A stretch of 8,286 nt of DNA, taken from positions 1 to 8,286 of the forward strand of contig SKXS01000283.1 in assembly GCA_007128345.1 (NCBI GenBank), given 5' to 3'. Source of the DNA: Spirochaetia bacterium. Its GTDB lineage: Bacteria; Spirochaetota; Spirochaetia; PWKH01. Of this stretch, positions 1-6,390 are shown in pieces (position 1 is the stretch's first letter; the number at the start of each line of letters is the position of its first letter). Position numbers and translations under genes: made by a program. The notes beneath the pieces were generated by a model that saw only the letters and a program-made list of their open reading frames with translations, made no database searches and was not told where the DNA came from.

Positions 1-193
1 CTCATGAAGATTCCTGGCGTCCTGAAGGAACATGAGCAGACGACAGGATCATGAGGGAAACACATGTTCTGTGCTGCTTATTTCGGTTATTGAGCTATGC
101 GATGCTGATTCATAGGAACATATGATTGCTGGATTACTGCATCGTTGATAAAGAATATCATTTGTTCGTACATATATTGTTGATTGATCTCAG

Positions 194-970
194 CTACACC
201 ATACATTCTCTGGGTTTCCATGTTATTTTTGCCCTGCACGTTTCCACATCTCCCTCTGGAGAATCCTTCATGACTGAGTACAGCCATACCGTTTCACTGA
301 TCCTGCTGGATGCAACTTTCAGTGAATCACTCAAGAAGCTTTCAGCCAGGAAATTGATCTCAACCTTACTGGCTTTCCAGCAGTCCCGGAAATCAGGGTC
401 CATAGATTCAAGCATCCATTCGAGGTATGATATGTTGTTAATGTGCCTGATGCTGTCCATATCGCGGTATTGTACTTGCGGCTCATAGAAGACTACCGGA
501 GCGTCTTCTGAAATAGAAGGTACTTTGGCTAAACTCTCCACGTCCCAATGATCACGCTTGTCCGAGAGACCCAAGTGTTCAAGATATGTGTCAGCACGCA
601 CAGGTCTCCTGGATTCCTGATCAATAATCACCCAGTACGCAAGGGAACGAAACAGCACGTCTCCCGATGCATCAACTGCCATGGCCTCCCTGGGGGCGAT
701 GAGCCGTTGGGGCGGATGTATCCAGGTTGACAGTCTGAAGTTCTCAGGCCATGTGAGGTACCTGGAGATCCTCATGCGGATCCGGGACAGCACCCAAAGC
801 TTTCCATCTTTTTCCAAGTCAGGATTTCCGCTGCCGCGCAGCATTGCGTGTGCTGCTGCGCCTTCCTGCATGACTTGGAAGTAGTAGGAAAGGCGTGCAG
901 AAAAGAACGGGTCTGCCTGGTGGGTATGCATCCGATGATCTTCATGGAATACCTGGTCCTGGATGTGCAT
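194..970 (-). CDS. Acyl-ACP thioesterase (FatA/FatB-like, double hotdog)
   Basis: Releases fatty acids from acyl-carrier protein in the cytoplasm, ending fatty-acid synthesis or supplying free acids. At 258 aa it matches the usual length of bacterial members. The first hotdog runs from about residue 20 to 130: the stretch LWVLSRIRMRISRYLTWPE (58-76) and YWVIIDQESRRPVR (112-125) closely follow the plant FatA/FatB pattern. The second hotdog starts near 160 and carries the signature HINNISYLEWMLES (176-189). The catalytic Asp (172), His (176) and Glu (210) positions are kept. The usual Asn between Asp and His is Ile174, and the non-essential Cys after Glu is Ser211. The ATG start is fixed by AGGAGG at 976-981, 5 nt upstream. 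It is divergent from the methyltransferase. I see no convincing promoter for it in 971-1181. Family assignment is firm; activity is less certain because of the Asn loss. Confidence 0.9.
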   Translation of the reverse strand: MHIQDQVFHEDHRMHTHQADPFFSARLSYYFQVMQEGAAAHAMLRGSGNPDLEKDGKLWVLSRIRMRISRYLTWPENFRLSTWIHPPQRLIAPREAMAVDASGDVLFRSLAYWVIIDQESRRPVRADTYLEHLGLSDKRDHWDVESLAKVPSISEDAPVVFYEPQVQYRDMDSIRHINNISYLEWMLESMDPDFRDCWKASKVEINFLAESFLSDSLKVASSRISETVWLYSVMKDSPEGDVETCRAKITWKPRECMV

Positions 971-1115
971 GGGCTCCTCCTAAAAAAGTCTACCGTGGGT
1001 GTGCCAAGATTCTCCAAAGGTAGTACACTTATGATGTGCTCTGCAAGACTCGCCTGCTTTCTTGAAGAACATATTTCCAAACCAAAAATGCTGAATAATC
1101 TGTTCCATGCATAGG

Positions 1116-1144
1116 TTGAAACATGAACTGCATCACATTATTAT
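1116..1144 (+). promoter_or_regulatory. Sigma70-type promoter of the class I methyltransferase gene
   Basis: TTGAAA (1116-1121) and TATTAT (1139-1144) each differ from consensus by one base and are separated by exactly 17 bp. Predicted transcription starts near 1151, ahead of the Shine-Dalgarno site at 1165-1172 and the ATG at 1182. This is the best consensus match among the promoters in the window. Confidence 0.65.
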
Positions 1145-1181
1145 TTTGTAATCCCGCGAGGGACGGAGGAGGGCGGCACTC

Positions 1182-2024
1182 ATGAAGTGGAAACAGGTAC
1201 CTATTCCTGCAAATACGGAAGATGTGCTCCGGCGTCATGAAGCGAACAAGCAGGCATGGAATGAGGGAGCAGCTTACTATACTCAGAATCTCGAACAATC
1301 ATTGGAAGGACTGCGGGATGGGAAAAGCGGAATTCATCCGGTGGAACGGGAAAACCTGCGTAGCTTCGGCGGCCTTGAGAAGTGGTGCCGACGGGCAGTG
1401 CATCTGCAGTGCGCGAGCGGATATGATTCCCTGTCCCTGCTGCTTGAAGGCGCCCATGAAGTTGTAGGCGTCGATATCAGTGATGTGCATATAGAAAATG
1501 CCCGATGGCTTACCCGGCAGCTGAATGCCGAAGCCTCATGGTACTGCTGTGATGTGCTTGAAGTACCTGTTGAGCTGGACGGAACCGCTGATCTGGTCTA
1601 CACCGGGCGCGGTGCAGTGACCTGGATACAGGACCTTGGTCCTTGGGCAAAGGTGATTGCTCGGCTTATGAAAAGCGGCGGGGTATTCAGCTTTCTGGAC
1701 GATCATCCATTCATCTGGCTCATTTCACAGGAGGATCAGGATCTGATGTATTCCGGAGCTGACTATTTTGGGCATGCTGAAGAGAGTCTCGGCTGGTCAG
1801 AAGCCTATATCGGTTCTCTGGGTAGATGTGTAGATGAACAGGCAGCAAAGTATGAGCGTTTGTGGACCGTATCCCAGTTGGTGCAGTCCCTCATAGATGC
1901 GGGACTGCATATTAGATCCCTTGGCGAGCATCGGGAGGAGTACTGGGACGGGTTTCCGAAGCTGAATGCCGAAGTTAAGAAAAAAATACCTATGACATTG
2001 AGCATAACAGCGGTCAAGCAGTAA
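1182..2024 (+). CDS. Class I SAM-dependent methyltransferase
   Basis: Cytosolic Rossmann-fold methyltransferase of 280 aa; the substrate is unknown. Motif I is VHLQCASGYDSLSL (73-86), a variant of the glycine-rich SAM loop typical of the group with HLQC-x-x-G-x-D. The acidic residue binding the SAM ribose is Asp98 in VVGVDIS. Motif III is CDVLEVP (123-129) and the motif near strand 5 is LMKSGGVFSFLDDHP (162-176). The N-terminal part (13-35, LRRHEANKQAWNEGAAYYT) and the long insert at 177-230 are typical of this small-molecule-type group rather than of RNA or DNA methyltransferases. The start is supported by GGAGGAGG at 1165-1172, 9 nt before ATG. It is transcribed alone from the promoter at 1116-1144. 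The methyltransferase fold is certain; the acceptor cannot be read from sequence. Confidence 0.9.
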   Translation: MKWKQVPIPANTEDVLRRHEANKQAWNEGAAYYTQNLEQSLEGLRDGKSGIHPVERENLRSFGGLEKWCRRAVHLQCASGYDSLSLLLEGAHEVVGVDISDVHIENARWLTRQLNAEASWYCCDVLEVPVELDGTADLVYTGRGAVTWIQDLGPWAKVIARLMKSGGVFSFLDDHPFIWLISQEDQDLMYSGADYFGHAEESLGWSEAYIGSLGRCVDEQAAKYERLWTVSQLVQSLIDAGLHIRSLGEHREEYWDGFPKLNAEVKKKIPMTLSITAVKQ

Positions 2025-2241
2025 AGCTGCAGCGGGTATATTTCAGCTAAATGCTATATGGTGTCATAGAAGTATTGATATTGCTATGCCTGCCATCTGC
2101 CTGCCTGCAGCCTTGCCATGATGAAGGAGCAGATGCATGCCCAAAAAACCCTTCAGAATCACATGAGAAAAATGAGTGACAGAAAAGCTCCTGACAAGTG
2201 AAATACCGGCACATTCTTCCTCGAAGTATGTGTGCTCATTG

Positions 2242-2250
2242 TGGTATACT
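2242..2250 (+). promoter_or_regulatory. Extended -10 promoter of the four-helix membrane protein gene
   Basis: TGGTATACT is a TGn-extended -10 element (TATACT at 2245-2250) with no clear -35 partner. Transcription would start near 2257, placing the AGGAGGG site (2269-2275) and the ATG at 2279 just downstream. This argues against the longer open frame that begins at 2198, because that start would lie upstream of the promoter. Confidence 0.5.
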
Positions 2251-2278
2251 GATCGTACATATGAATGCAGGAGGGCAT

Positions 2279-2845
2279 ATGAAGCTCTTGAGAAGCATTA
2301 CCCATTGGCTTGACTATCTAGTCACCCCACGTATCTGGGCGGCCTCTCTTGTGATCTTTTTGATGTTCATGATTGTAATTCTTCCTCATGAAGCGCAGCG
2401 TTCGGCATTAGCAACAGGATCGGACAGCTCACCTGATACATCTCTGTTCTATACTCCCGAGGATCTCTATGATATGGCTGATACATATGGCCCTGAAGGA
2501 AGAGCATACTATATTTCTTCACGGTTTAGTTTTGACATCATCTGGCCAATTGCCTATCTGCTGTTTCTCACATGTTCAATTACATTGGTTTTCCGGAACT
2601 TGGGCACAGCTTTATGGATACGCTTGGTGTACCTGCTCCCATTGCTGGGATTCTGCTTTGATTTGCTGGAAAACAGCGCCGCATCTGTTGTCATGTTCAG
2701 GTATCCCGATGTTTCGCCTGTCGCGGCGTTTCTTGCCCCATGGTTTACCCTGTTCAAATGGGTAAGCATAGCAGCTTCCTTTGCGGGGTTAGCCATCGGT
2801 ACAGGTGTGCTCATACGTAAAGCGCTTTCAAACAGATCACGCTAG
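2279..2845 (+). CDS. Four-helix integral membrane protein, unknown function
   Basis: 188-aa membrane protein. Hydrophobic segments lie at about 16-36, 86-106, 112-134 and 150-179. An acidic, probably extracytoplasmic stretch (37-85) holds DTSLFYTPEDLYDMADTYG and a conserved-looking GRAYYISSRFSFDIIWPIAY. The third helix contains LLGFCFDLLEN, with charged residues within or at the edge of the membrane. I recognise the general look of an uncharacterised family (PDTS-x-x-Y, a polar loop, then FD-x-x-WP), but no function is known to me. The chosen start at 2279 has AGGAGGG 4 nt upstream and lies after the extended -10 promoter. The frame stays open to 2198, but that region overlaps the promoter. 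The last 9 bp, including the stop codon, overlap the end of the convergent SDR gene. Confidence 0.75.
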   Translation: MKLLRSITHWLDYLVTPRIWAASLVIFLMFMIVILPHEAQRSALATGSDSSPDTSLFYTPEDLYDMADTYGPEGRAYYISSRFSFDIIWPIAYLLFLTCSITLVFRNLGTALWIRLVYLLPLLGFCFDLLENSAASVVMFRYPDVSPVAAFLAPWFTLFKWVSIAASFAGLAIGTGVLIRKALSNRSR

Positions 2846-3676
2846 GGTTTCACTTACTTCCCAGAGTTTTTTTGCTGTCTCATCGTTTCGAGCCGCCCTT
2901 GATGGTTTCCGAAGAGATGAATTGGCATAGTATCCTCCAGATACTATAGCATCGGATCTCGCAAGAAATACAGTTGTTTGCGCACCTTGATGTGCTGTTT
3001 TGCCAAAGGTACGTGCAAGATAGGAGAATACATTCGGAAATATTCCTGGCTGACTTGCGTGACCAAAATTCGTATGCACAAACCCAGGATGGAGCGAAGC
3101 AGTGGTTATACTAGTTCCATGCAGCTGTCCGGCCAATTCTCTGGTAAATAGGATGTTTGCAAGCTTTGACTGTCCGTATACACCAAAGGCTCTATACGAC
3201 CTTCGGCTCTGCAGGTCATTAAAATTCATTGAAGCATACCGGTGGGCTTCCGAAGAGACATTTATGATCCGGGCCTCCTTAGCTGCCTTGAGTAAAGGAA
3301 TCAGCCCCCGGGTCAGCCGGAAATATCCCATATGGTTGAGTCCGAAAGAGTACTCGAGGCCGTCTTCGGTTTCCATACGTGAGTAGAACATGCCTCCTGC
3401 GTTGTTTATGAGTAATGACAGCGAGTCGTAGGATGCTTCCAGTTCAGCAACGAGTTTTTTAATTGAAGCAGATGACGAAAGGTCTGCAGTATGGAGTGTT
3501 ATGGCTGCTTTAGGATGTTCAGACAGAATGTCCTGTACAGCTGCCTCGCCGCGTTCTTTGCTTCTGCAAACCATGAGTAGCTCTGCCTGATCGCCGGCAA
3601 GCTGCCGCGCTGTTTCTAACCCTATTCCTGAATTTGCTCCGGTTATGAGTATTCGCTTACCCTTTGCCCATGCCAT
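2837..3676 (-). CDS. SDR-family oxidoreductase, retinol-dehydrogenase-like
   Basis: Short-chain dehydrogenase/reductase of 279 aa, NAD(P)-dependent and cytosolic. Visible motifs in order: cofactor loop TGANSGIG (12-19), CRSKERGEAA (37-46) where Arg38 favours NADPH, ADLSS (64-68), NNAGG (91-95), structural Asn114 in GLNHMG, catalytic Ser near 142 in NVSSEAH, and YGQSK with Tyr167 and Lys171. PG at 197-198 begins the substrate loop. The layout matches the retinol dehydrogenase/WW-domain-oxidoreductase-like group, which in bacteria has mostly unknown substrates. An in-frame TTG at 3680-3682 would lie only 2 nt from the AGGAG (3685-3689). The ATG ending at 3676 sits 8 nt away and is preferred. 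It converges with, and overlaps by 9 bp, the membrane protein gene. Confidence 0.92.
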   Translation of the reverse strand: MAWAKGKRILITGANSGIGLETARQLAGDQAELLMVCRSKERGEAAVQDILSEHPKAAITLHTADLSSSASIKKLVAELEASYDSLSLLINNAGGMFYSRMETEDGLEYSFGLNHMGYFRLTRGLIPLLKAAKEARIINVSSEAHRYASMNFNDLQSRRSYRAFGVYGQSKLANILFTRELAGQLHGTSITTASLHPGFVHTNFGHASQPGIFPNVFSYLARTFGKTAHQGAQTTVFLARSDAIVSGGYYANSSLRKPSRAARNDETAKKLWEVSETLA

Positions 3677-3716
3677 GCTCAATGCTCCTTTTTAAATTGC
3701 GGATGCTGGTAAGTAA

Positions 3717-3744
3717 TATATACACAGTGACTCCGCATCGTAAA
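3717..3744 (-). promoter_or_regulatory. Candidate promoter of the SDR gene
   Basis: On the minus strand TTTACG (3739-3744) and TATATA (3717-3722) are 16 bp apart. The predicted start near 3710 lies about 20 nt upstream of the Shine-Dalgarno AAGGAG. It suggests the SDR gene can be transcribed separately from the upstream cyclic-nucleotide cluster, from which it is separated by 155 bp. Confidence 0.4.
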
Positions 3745-3831
3745 CAGATGTGGCCAAAGTATTGGGTGCTGGGTAAGGAAAAAGAAGTATCATACGTATG
3801 GGGCGGCTTGCGATGTTGGGTGTGTTTGAAT

Positions 3832-4317
3832 TCAGTGCTTTACGGGCTTTCTGTAAAGTTCTGCAGCGAGTTTCTCGTCGGTAACCCGCAGACGCCTGCT
3901 GATTTCTCTTGCCAGGTTCATGATGATCATGGTGTATGTCTTGAGATGGGAGTGGGAGAGCTCGTAAAGATCACGATTGGTAAAGGTAGCCACTGTCGTA
4001 TCGGTCAGCGCCTTCACTGAAGCAGCACATGGCTGAATGTCGATCAGCTCCATTTCTCCGAAGGAATCACCCGTTGACAGAACTGCAATTTCACGGTCTG
4101 CATCCGCTGCATCCAAGGCATGCTTGATAATCGCAACAGAGCCTTCGATTATGAAGAAAACGCTGCTGTTAGGTTCTCCCTGTTCTAGCAAGTAAGCTCC
4201 AGCAGTATATCTGCTTTCCTTCAGGCGGGGACGGAGGAGTTCAAGTTCCTCATGGGTAAGTCCGCCGAACAGACTATGATTACATAGAAATTCATTTCCT
4301 ACAGTGCATGAGCTCAT
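3832..4317 (-). CDS. Stand-alone cyclic-nucleotide-binding-domain protein
   Basis: 161-aa protein that is almost entirely one CRP/PKA-type cyclic-nucleotide-binding beta roll. LFGGLTHEELELLRPRL (16-32) is the leading helix, GAYLLEQGEPNSSVFFIIEG (40-59) the first strands, and GDSFGEME (83-90) the phosphate-binding cassette. A C-terminal helix follows (121-151), and there is no helix-turn-helix or catalytic domain. The cassette is incomplete: the Arg expected in the R-x-A-S-V motif is Cys97 in PCAASV, so canonical cAMP or cGMP binding is doubtful. It may be a ligand-free or altered-ligand sensor, or a partner-binding domain. There is no good Shine-Dalgarno site before the ATG; a promoter is placed so that the mRNA would be leaderless. 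It lies 69 bp downstream of the membrane protein gene in the same direction. Confidence 0.87.
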   Translation of the reverse strand: MSSCTVGNEFLCNHSLFGGLTHEELELLRPRLKESRYTAGAYLLEQGEPNSSVFFIIEGSVAIIKHALDAADADREIAVLSTGDSFGEMELIDIQPCAASVKALTDTTVATFTNRDLYELSHSHLKTYTMIIMNLAREISRRLRVTDEKLAAELYRKPVKH

Positions 4318-4322
4318 ATGAT

Positions 4323-4351
4323 ATGATAATCTTTATGTTGTGATAACGCAA
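4323..4351 (-). promoter_or_regulatory. Candidate promoter giving a leaderless mRNA for the CNBD gene
   Basis: Minus-strand TTGCGT (4346-4351) and TATCAT (4323-4328) are 17 bp apart. Only 5 nt separate the -10 box from the ATG at 4317, so transcription should begin at or next to the start codon. No purine-rich ribosome-binding site is seen in the 20 nt upstream. Confidence 0.4.
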
Positions 4352-4386
4352 GGATATGAACGGATAAATACGATTATTTAACTGGG

Positions 4387-4986
4387 TCAGTGATCTTTGA
4401 TAAACCGGATTAGCAGCACAATACCCGTTATAACAATGATCAAGGCAGCGGTGATGACAGCCAGGGGATACGCATACGGCCAGTTGGTTATCCATGATAT
4501 GTAGGTGCCCAGCGGAAAGAAGCACACAATAAGTCCAGCATAGAGAAAGATCCTTCCGAGTTCCAGCAGATATGCAGCGGCGCCGAGAGCAGCGGCAATA
4601 GGTATAGCCCGAAGCATTGTTTGAGCAAATACTGACATATTCTGTGGAGGAAAACGGGAAAGTATGAAAGCAGCGATCAGCACAATCAGCACCAGTATGC
4701 CGTTCAAGGTAAAGAATCGTGAAAAGTTCTTTTTTTCTACAGGGGTATGTACGGTATGTGATAGTTTCGGGAGTGTTATACGTTTCCAGCTTAAAATAAT
4801 TAGTACATAGCCGACTAGGCAGATCGAGAACGCAGCAAGCGATGCAAATGCACCGAAGAGCTGAAGTGAGGTGAATAACTGGCTTAAGCCGATCTGCAGT
4901 ATGATAACTCCTATGAATACATCAAGGAGACCATCCTGAAAGTGGTAGGAATAAGGGGACTTTTTATTTGATGTACCGTGTGCCAA
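4387..4986 (-). CDS. Six-helix membrane protein, unknown function
   Basis: 199-aa integral membrane protein with hydrophobic segments at about 17-37, 43-66, 92-110, 122-143, 146-166 and 172-194, and a basic cytoplasmic-type loop at 67-90 (WKRITLPKLSHTVHTPVEKK). The N-terminal YHFQDGLLDVFIGVIIL (14-30) resembles a motif (FQDGL followed by a glycine-containing helix) I associate with an uncharacterised bacterial membrane family; no function can be given. The start is TTG at 4984-4986, preceded 5 nt upstream by GGTGGG. An overlapping ATG at 4988-4990 is in another frame and stops quickly. It begins 26 bp after the phosphodiesterase stop and precedes the CNBD gene, so it is probably co-transcribed with the phosphodiesterase and may take part in the same signalling function. 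Confidence 0.78.
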   Translation of the reverse strand: MAHGTSNKKSPYSYHFQDGLLDVFIGVIILQIGLSQLFTSLQLFGAFASLAAFSICLVGYVLIILSWKRITLPKLSHTVHTPVEKKNFSRFFTLNGILVLIVLIAAFILSRFPPQNMSVFAQTMLRAIPIAAALGAAAYLLELGRIFLYAGLIVCFFPLGTYISWITNWPYAYPLAVITAALIIVITGIVLLIRFIKDH

Positions 4987-5012
4987 ACATTCCCACCTTT
5001 TGCATAATCTGA

Positions 5013-5759
5013 TTATACACGAATGACTGATGATCCTACATAGTCAGCAGCTGTGTCAATGACCCGTAATCCTGGTGGTGTGGGATCAAGGGCAAAGCTG
5101 TCTGAAAACTGATCAATCTCAAAGCATGTGGAAGGGGTAATATGTACGATACAGTTCCCCCAGTGCACTGTTTTCTCTGTATGATAATGGCCGCAGAATA
5201 TGGGAATAGTGCCCGAGTATGCGTGCAGTATAGCTCCCAAATCTTCAGACCGCTTGAACGGGTACTTTCTGTCCATATGAGGAACGCCGCATAGGCAGGG
5301 AGGATGGTGCATGAAGATCATAGGCAGGAGATTTGAATCACGCGTGGAATGCAGCGAAGAATCAAGCCAGGCAAGTTGTGAATCTGAAATTGAACTGCTG
5401 GTGGTATCGAGGAAGTAATAGCAGTGATGCATATCCTGGATCTGATAGTATAATTCTCCATTGATGGTCTGATGCGTGGGGGTGAAAAACCTGCAGACCA
5501 TATCGGGATTGTCATGATTGCCGGAAATTGCGGTTACGGGAATATCAAATGAGAAAATATGACGACGAATCCATCGGTATATCTGTTCATCCGGTTCCCT
5601 GTAGCTGAGATCTCCAGTGAGCACCAAAAGGTCAGCGGGGAGGAGCCGGTCTAAAAGATCAAGCGTAGTAATCATGGTTTGTCGAGAATCGTGCCCATAG
5701 GGATATTCACCGCGAGGTGCTATGTGGAGGTCAGTAATTTGTATGATCCTCTTTTTCAT
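5013..5759 (-). CDS. cpdA: CpdA-like class III cyclic nucleotide phosphodiesterase
   Basis: Calcineurin-like metallophosphoesterase of 248 aa, predicted to hydrolyse 3',5'-cAMP (or a related cyclic nucleotide) in the cytoplasm using two metal ions. All metal ligands are visible: DLH (Asp10, His12), LTGDLS (Asp50), GNHD (Asn81, His82), MHHPP (His151, His152) and GHYH (His191, His193). The tail ITPSTCFEIDQFSDSFALD (207-225) followed by PPG matches the CpdA-specific region TPSTC...F-x-LD...PG that separates it from general phosphoesterases. There is no signal peptide. The ATG at 5759 has no Shine-Dalgarno site. An extended -10 box lies 6 nt upstream, implying a leaderless message. It heads a cluster with a membrane protein and a cyclic-nucleotide-binding domain, which supports a nucleotide-signalling role. 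Specificity for cAMP is inference. Confidence 0.87.
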   Translation of the reverse strand: MKKRIIQITDLHIAPRGEYPYGHDSRQTMITTLDLLDRLLPADLLVLTGDLSYREPDEQIYRWIRRHIFSFDIPVTAISGNHDNPDMVCRFFTPTHQTINGELYYQIQDMHHCYYFLDTTSSSISDSQLAWLDSSLHSTRDSNLLPMIFMHHPPCLCGVPHMDRKYPFKRSEDLGAILHAYSGTIPIFCGHYHTEKTVHWGNCIVHITPSTCFEIDQFSDSFALDPTPPGLRVIDTAADYVGSSVIRV

Positions 5760-5765
5760 GGGTAC

Positions 5766-5774
5766 AGTATAGCA
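5766..5774 (-). promoter_or_regulatory. Extended -10 promoter placing the cpdA start codon near +1
   Basis: The minus strand reads TGC-TATACT, a TGn-extended -10 element (TATACT at 5766-5771). The 6 nt to the ATG put the transcription start at the start codon. No plausible -35 hexamer is seen 16-18 bp upstream, which fits an extended -10 or an activator-dependent promoter. Confidence 0.5.
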
Positions 5775-5791
5775 TAAGCTGGAAAAATTCG

Positions 5792-5808
5792 TACTAAATC
5801 ACTTAGTA
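5792..5808. promoter_or_regulatory. Inverted repeat upstream of cpdA, possible activator site
   Basis: TACTAA-N5-TTAGTA is a perfect 6-bp inverted repeat centred at 5800. If transcription of cpdA begins at 5759, the centre is at -41, the classical position for an activator touching RNA polymerase at a promoter with a poor -35. The motif is not the E. coli CRP consensus (TGTGA-N6-TCACA). The protein binding it, if any, is unknown. Confidence 0.35.
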
Positions 5809-5991
5809 ATTATGTAACTCATTGCGGAGGCAGATGTGCACCGACTCTCAATAAAGTAATCTCCAGCTCAAGTGCTTCATGCATAAGGAACAGATGGTAT
5901 GTAATGGGTCCTTTCGTGCTCCGAATGGCGGCTCAGCAGTATAGTGGGATGAATCATCACACATTCTTCACAATTTGGGGCTATACTTCCT

Positions 5992-6032
5992 ATATATTAT
6001 TAAAAAAGTAATATATTATAGTTAATACTATA
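5992..6032 (+). promoter_or_regulatory. AT-rich promoter/operator region of the SHOCT gene
   Basis: Two adjoining inverted repeats: ATATATTA-N9-TAATATAT (5992-6016) and TATAGT-N4-ACTATA (6017-6032). A -10-like TATTAT (6014-6019) straddles their junction, which would start transcription at about 6026, inside the second repeat and just ahead of the Shine-Dalgarno at 6036. A clear -35 is lacking. The arrangement suggests repression by a dimeric regulator, but AT-rich DNA makes chance symmetry more likely. Confidence 0.35.
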
Positions 6033-6049
6033 TGCAGGAGGTGCATGGT

Positions 6050-6349
6050 ATGGGATTTTTTAGGAGTGGCACATGGATCGGCAGTTGGTGTCATGAAGGA
6101 TGGAATATGTTTACTACACCTGGAGGAATATTTATGGGGCTTATTTTTTTAGCTATTGTCGGGGTTATTATCTACTTGCTTGTATCGAGAAATCGAGATC
6201 GTCAGGAATTCACTCGCTATCATGCACACCAGAGAACACTGCATGGGCAGAATATGACGGGTGATGCGATGGAAATGCTTCGGACCAGATATGCTAAGGG
6301 AGAGATTACTGACGAAGAATATGACCGCATGAAAAACAAGCTGGGTTAA
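6050..6349 (+). CDS. Short membrane protein with C-terminal SHOCT domain
   Basis: 99-aa protein: a glycine- and aromatic-rich N-terminus (1-25), one transmembrane helix at about 26-46, a basic linker beginning SRNRDRQE (46-53), and a C-terminal SHOCT motif (72-98) with AMEMLRTRYAKGEITDEEYD. SHOCT is a short oligomerisation-type module found at protein ends; its partners are unknown. The ATG at 6050 is chosen over the in-frame ATG at 6032 because AGGAGGTG (6036-6043) lies 6 nt before it, and the earlier start would place that site inside the gene. It has its own AT-rich promoter with inverted repeats. The next gene is over 200 bp downstream, so it is probably monocistronic. Family is clear; role unknown. 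Confidence 0.85.
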   Translation: MGFFRSGTWIGSWCHEGWNMFTTPGGIFMGLIFLAIVGVIIYLLVSRNRDRQEFTRYHAHQRTLHGQNMTGDAMEMLRTRYAKGEITDEEYDRMKNKLG

Positions 6350-6390
6350 CATCGGCTGATGATTGCATCTCTTTGATTCAGTAAATTGGG

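Noticed and set aside
1..54. Plus-strand open frame ending at TGA (52-54), possible tail of an upstream gene
   Set aside because: Only 17 codons are inside the window, with no recognisable motif; another frame and the minus strand are equally open, so I cannot decide. Nothing else is seen in 55-193.
984..1026. CTACC/GGTAG stem followed by a T-run in the thioesterase leader (minus strand), as an attenuator
   Set aside because: The stem is only 5 bp with weak inner pairing; the T-run also forms the normal spacer before the Shine-Dalgarno site.
2027..2051. AGCTG/CAGCT hairpin after the methyltransferase as a terminator
   Set aside because: Only 5 bp with a 14-nt loop and no following T-run.
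2118..2201. 27-codon ORF beginning ATG ATG after the methyltransferase
   Set aside because: No Shine-Dalgarno site, no promoter of its own, and no recognisable features.
4292..4525. 77-codon minus-strand frame between the membrane protein and CNBD genes
   Set aside because: It overlaps the membrane protein gene in another frame, has no Shine-Dalgarno signal, and has no family resemblance.
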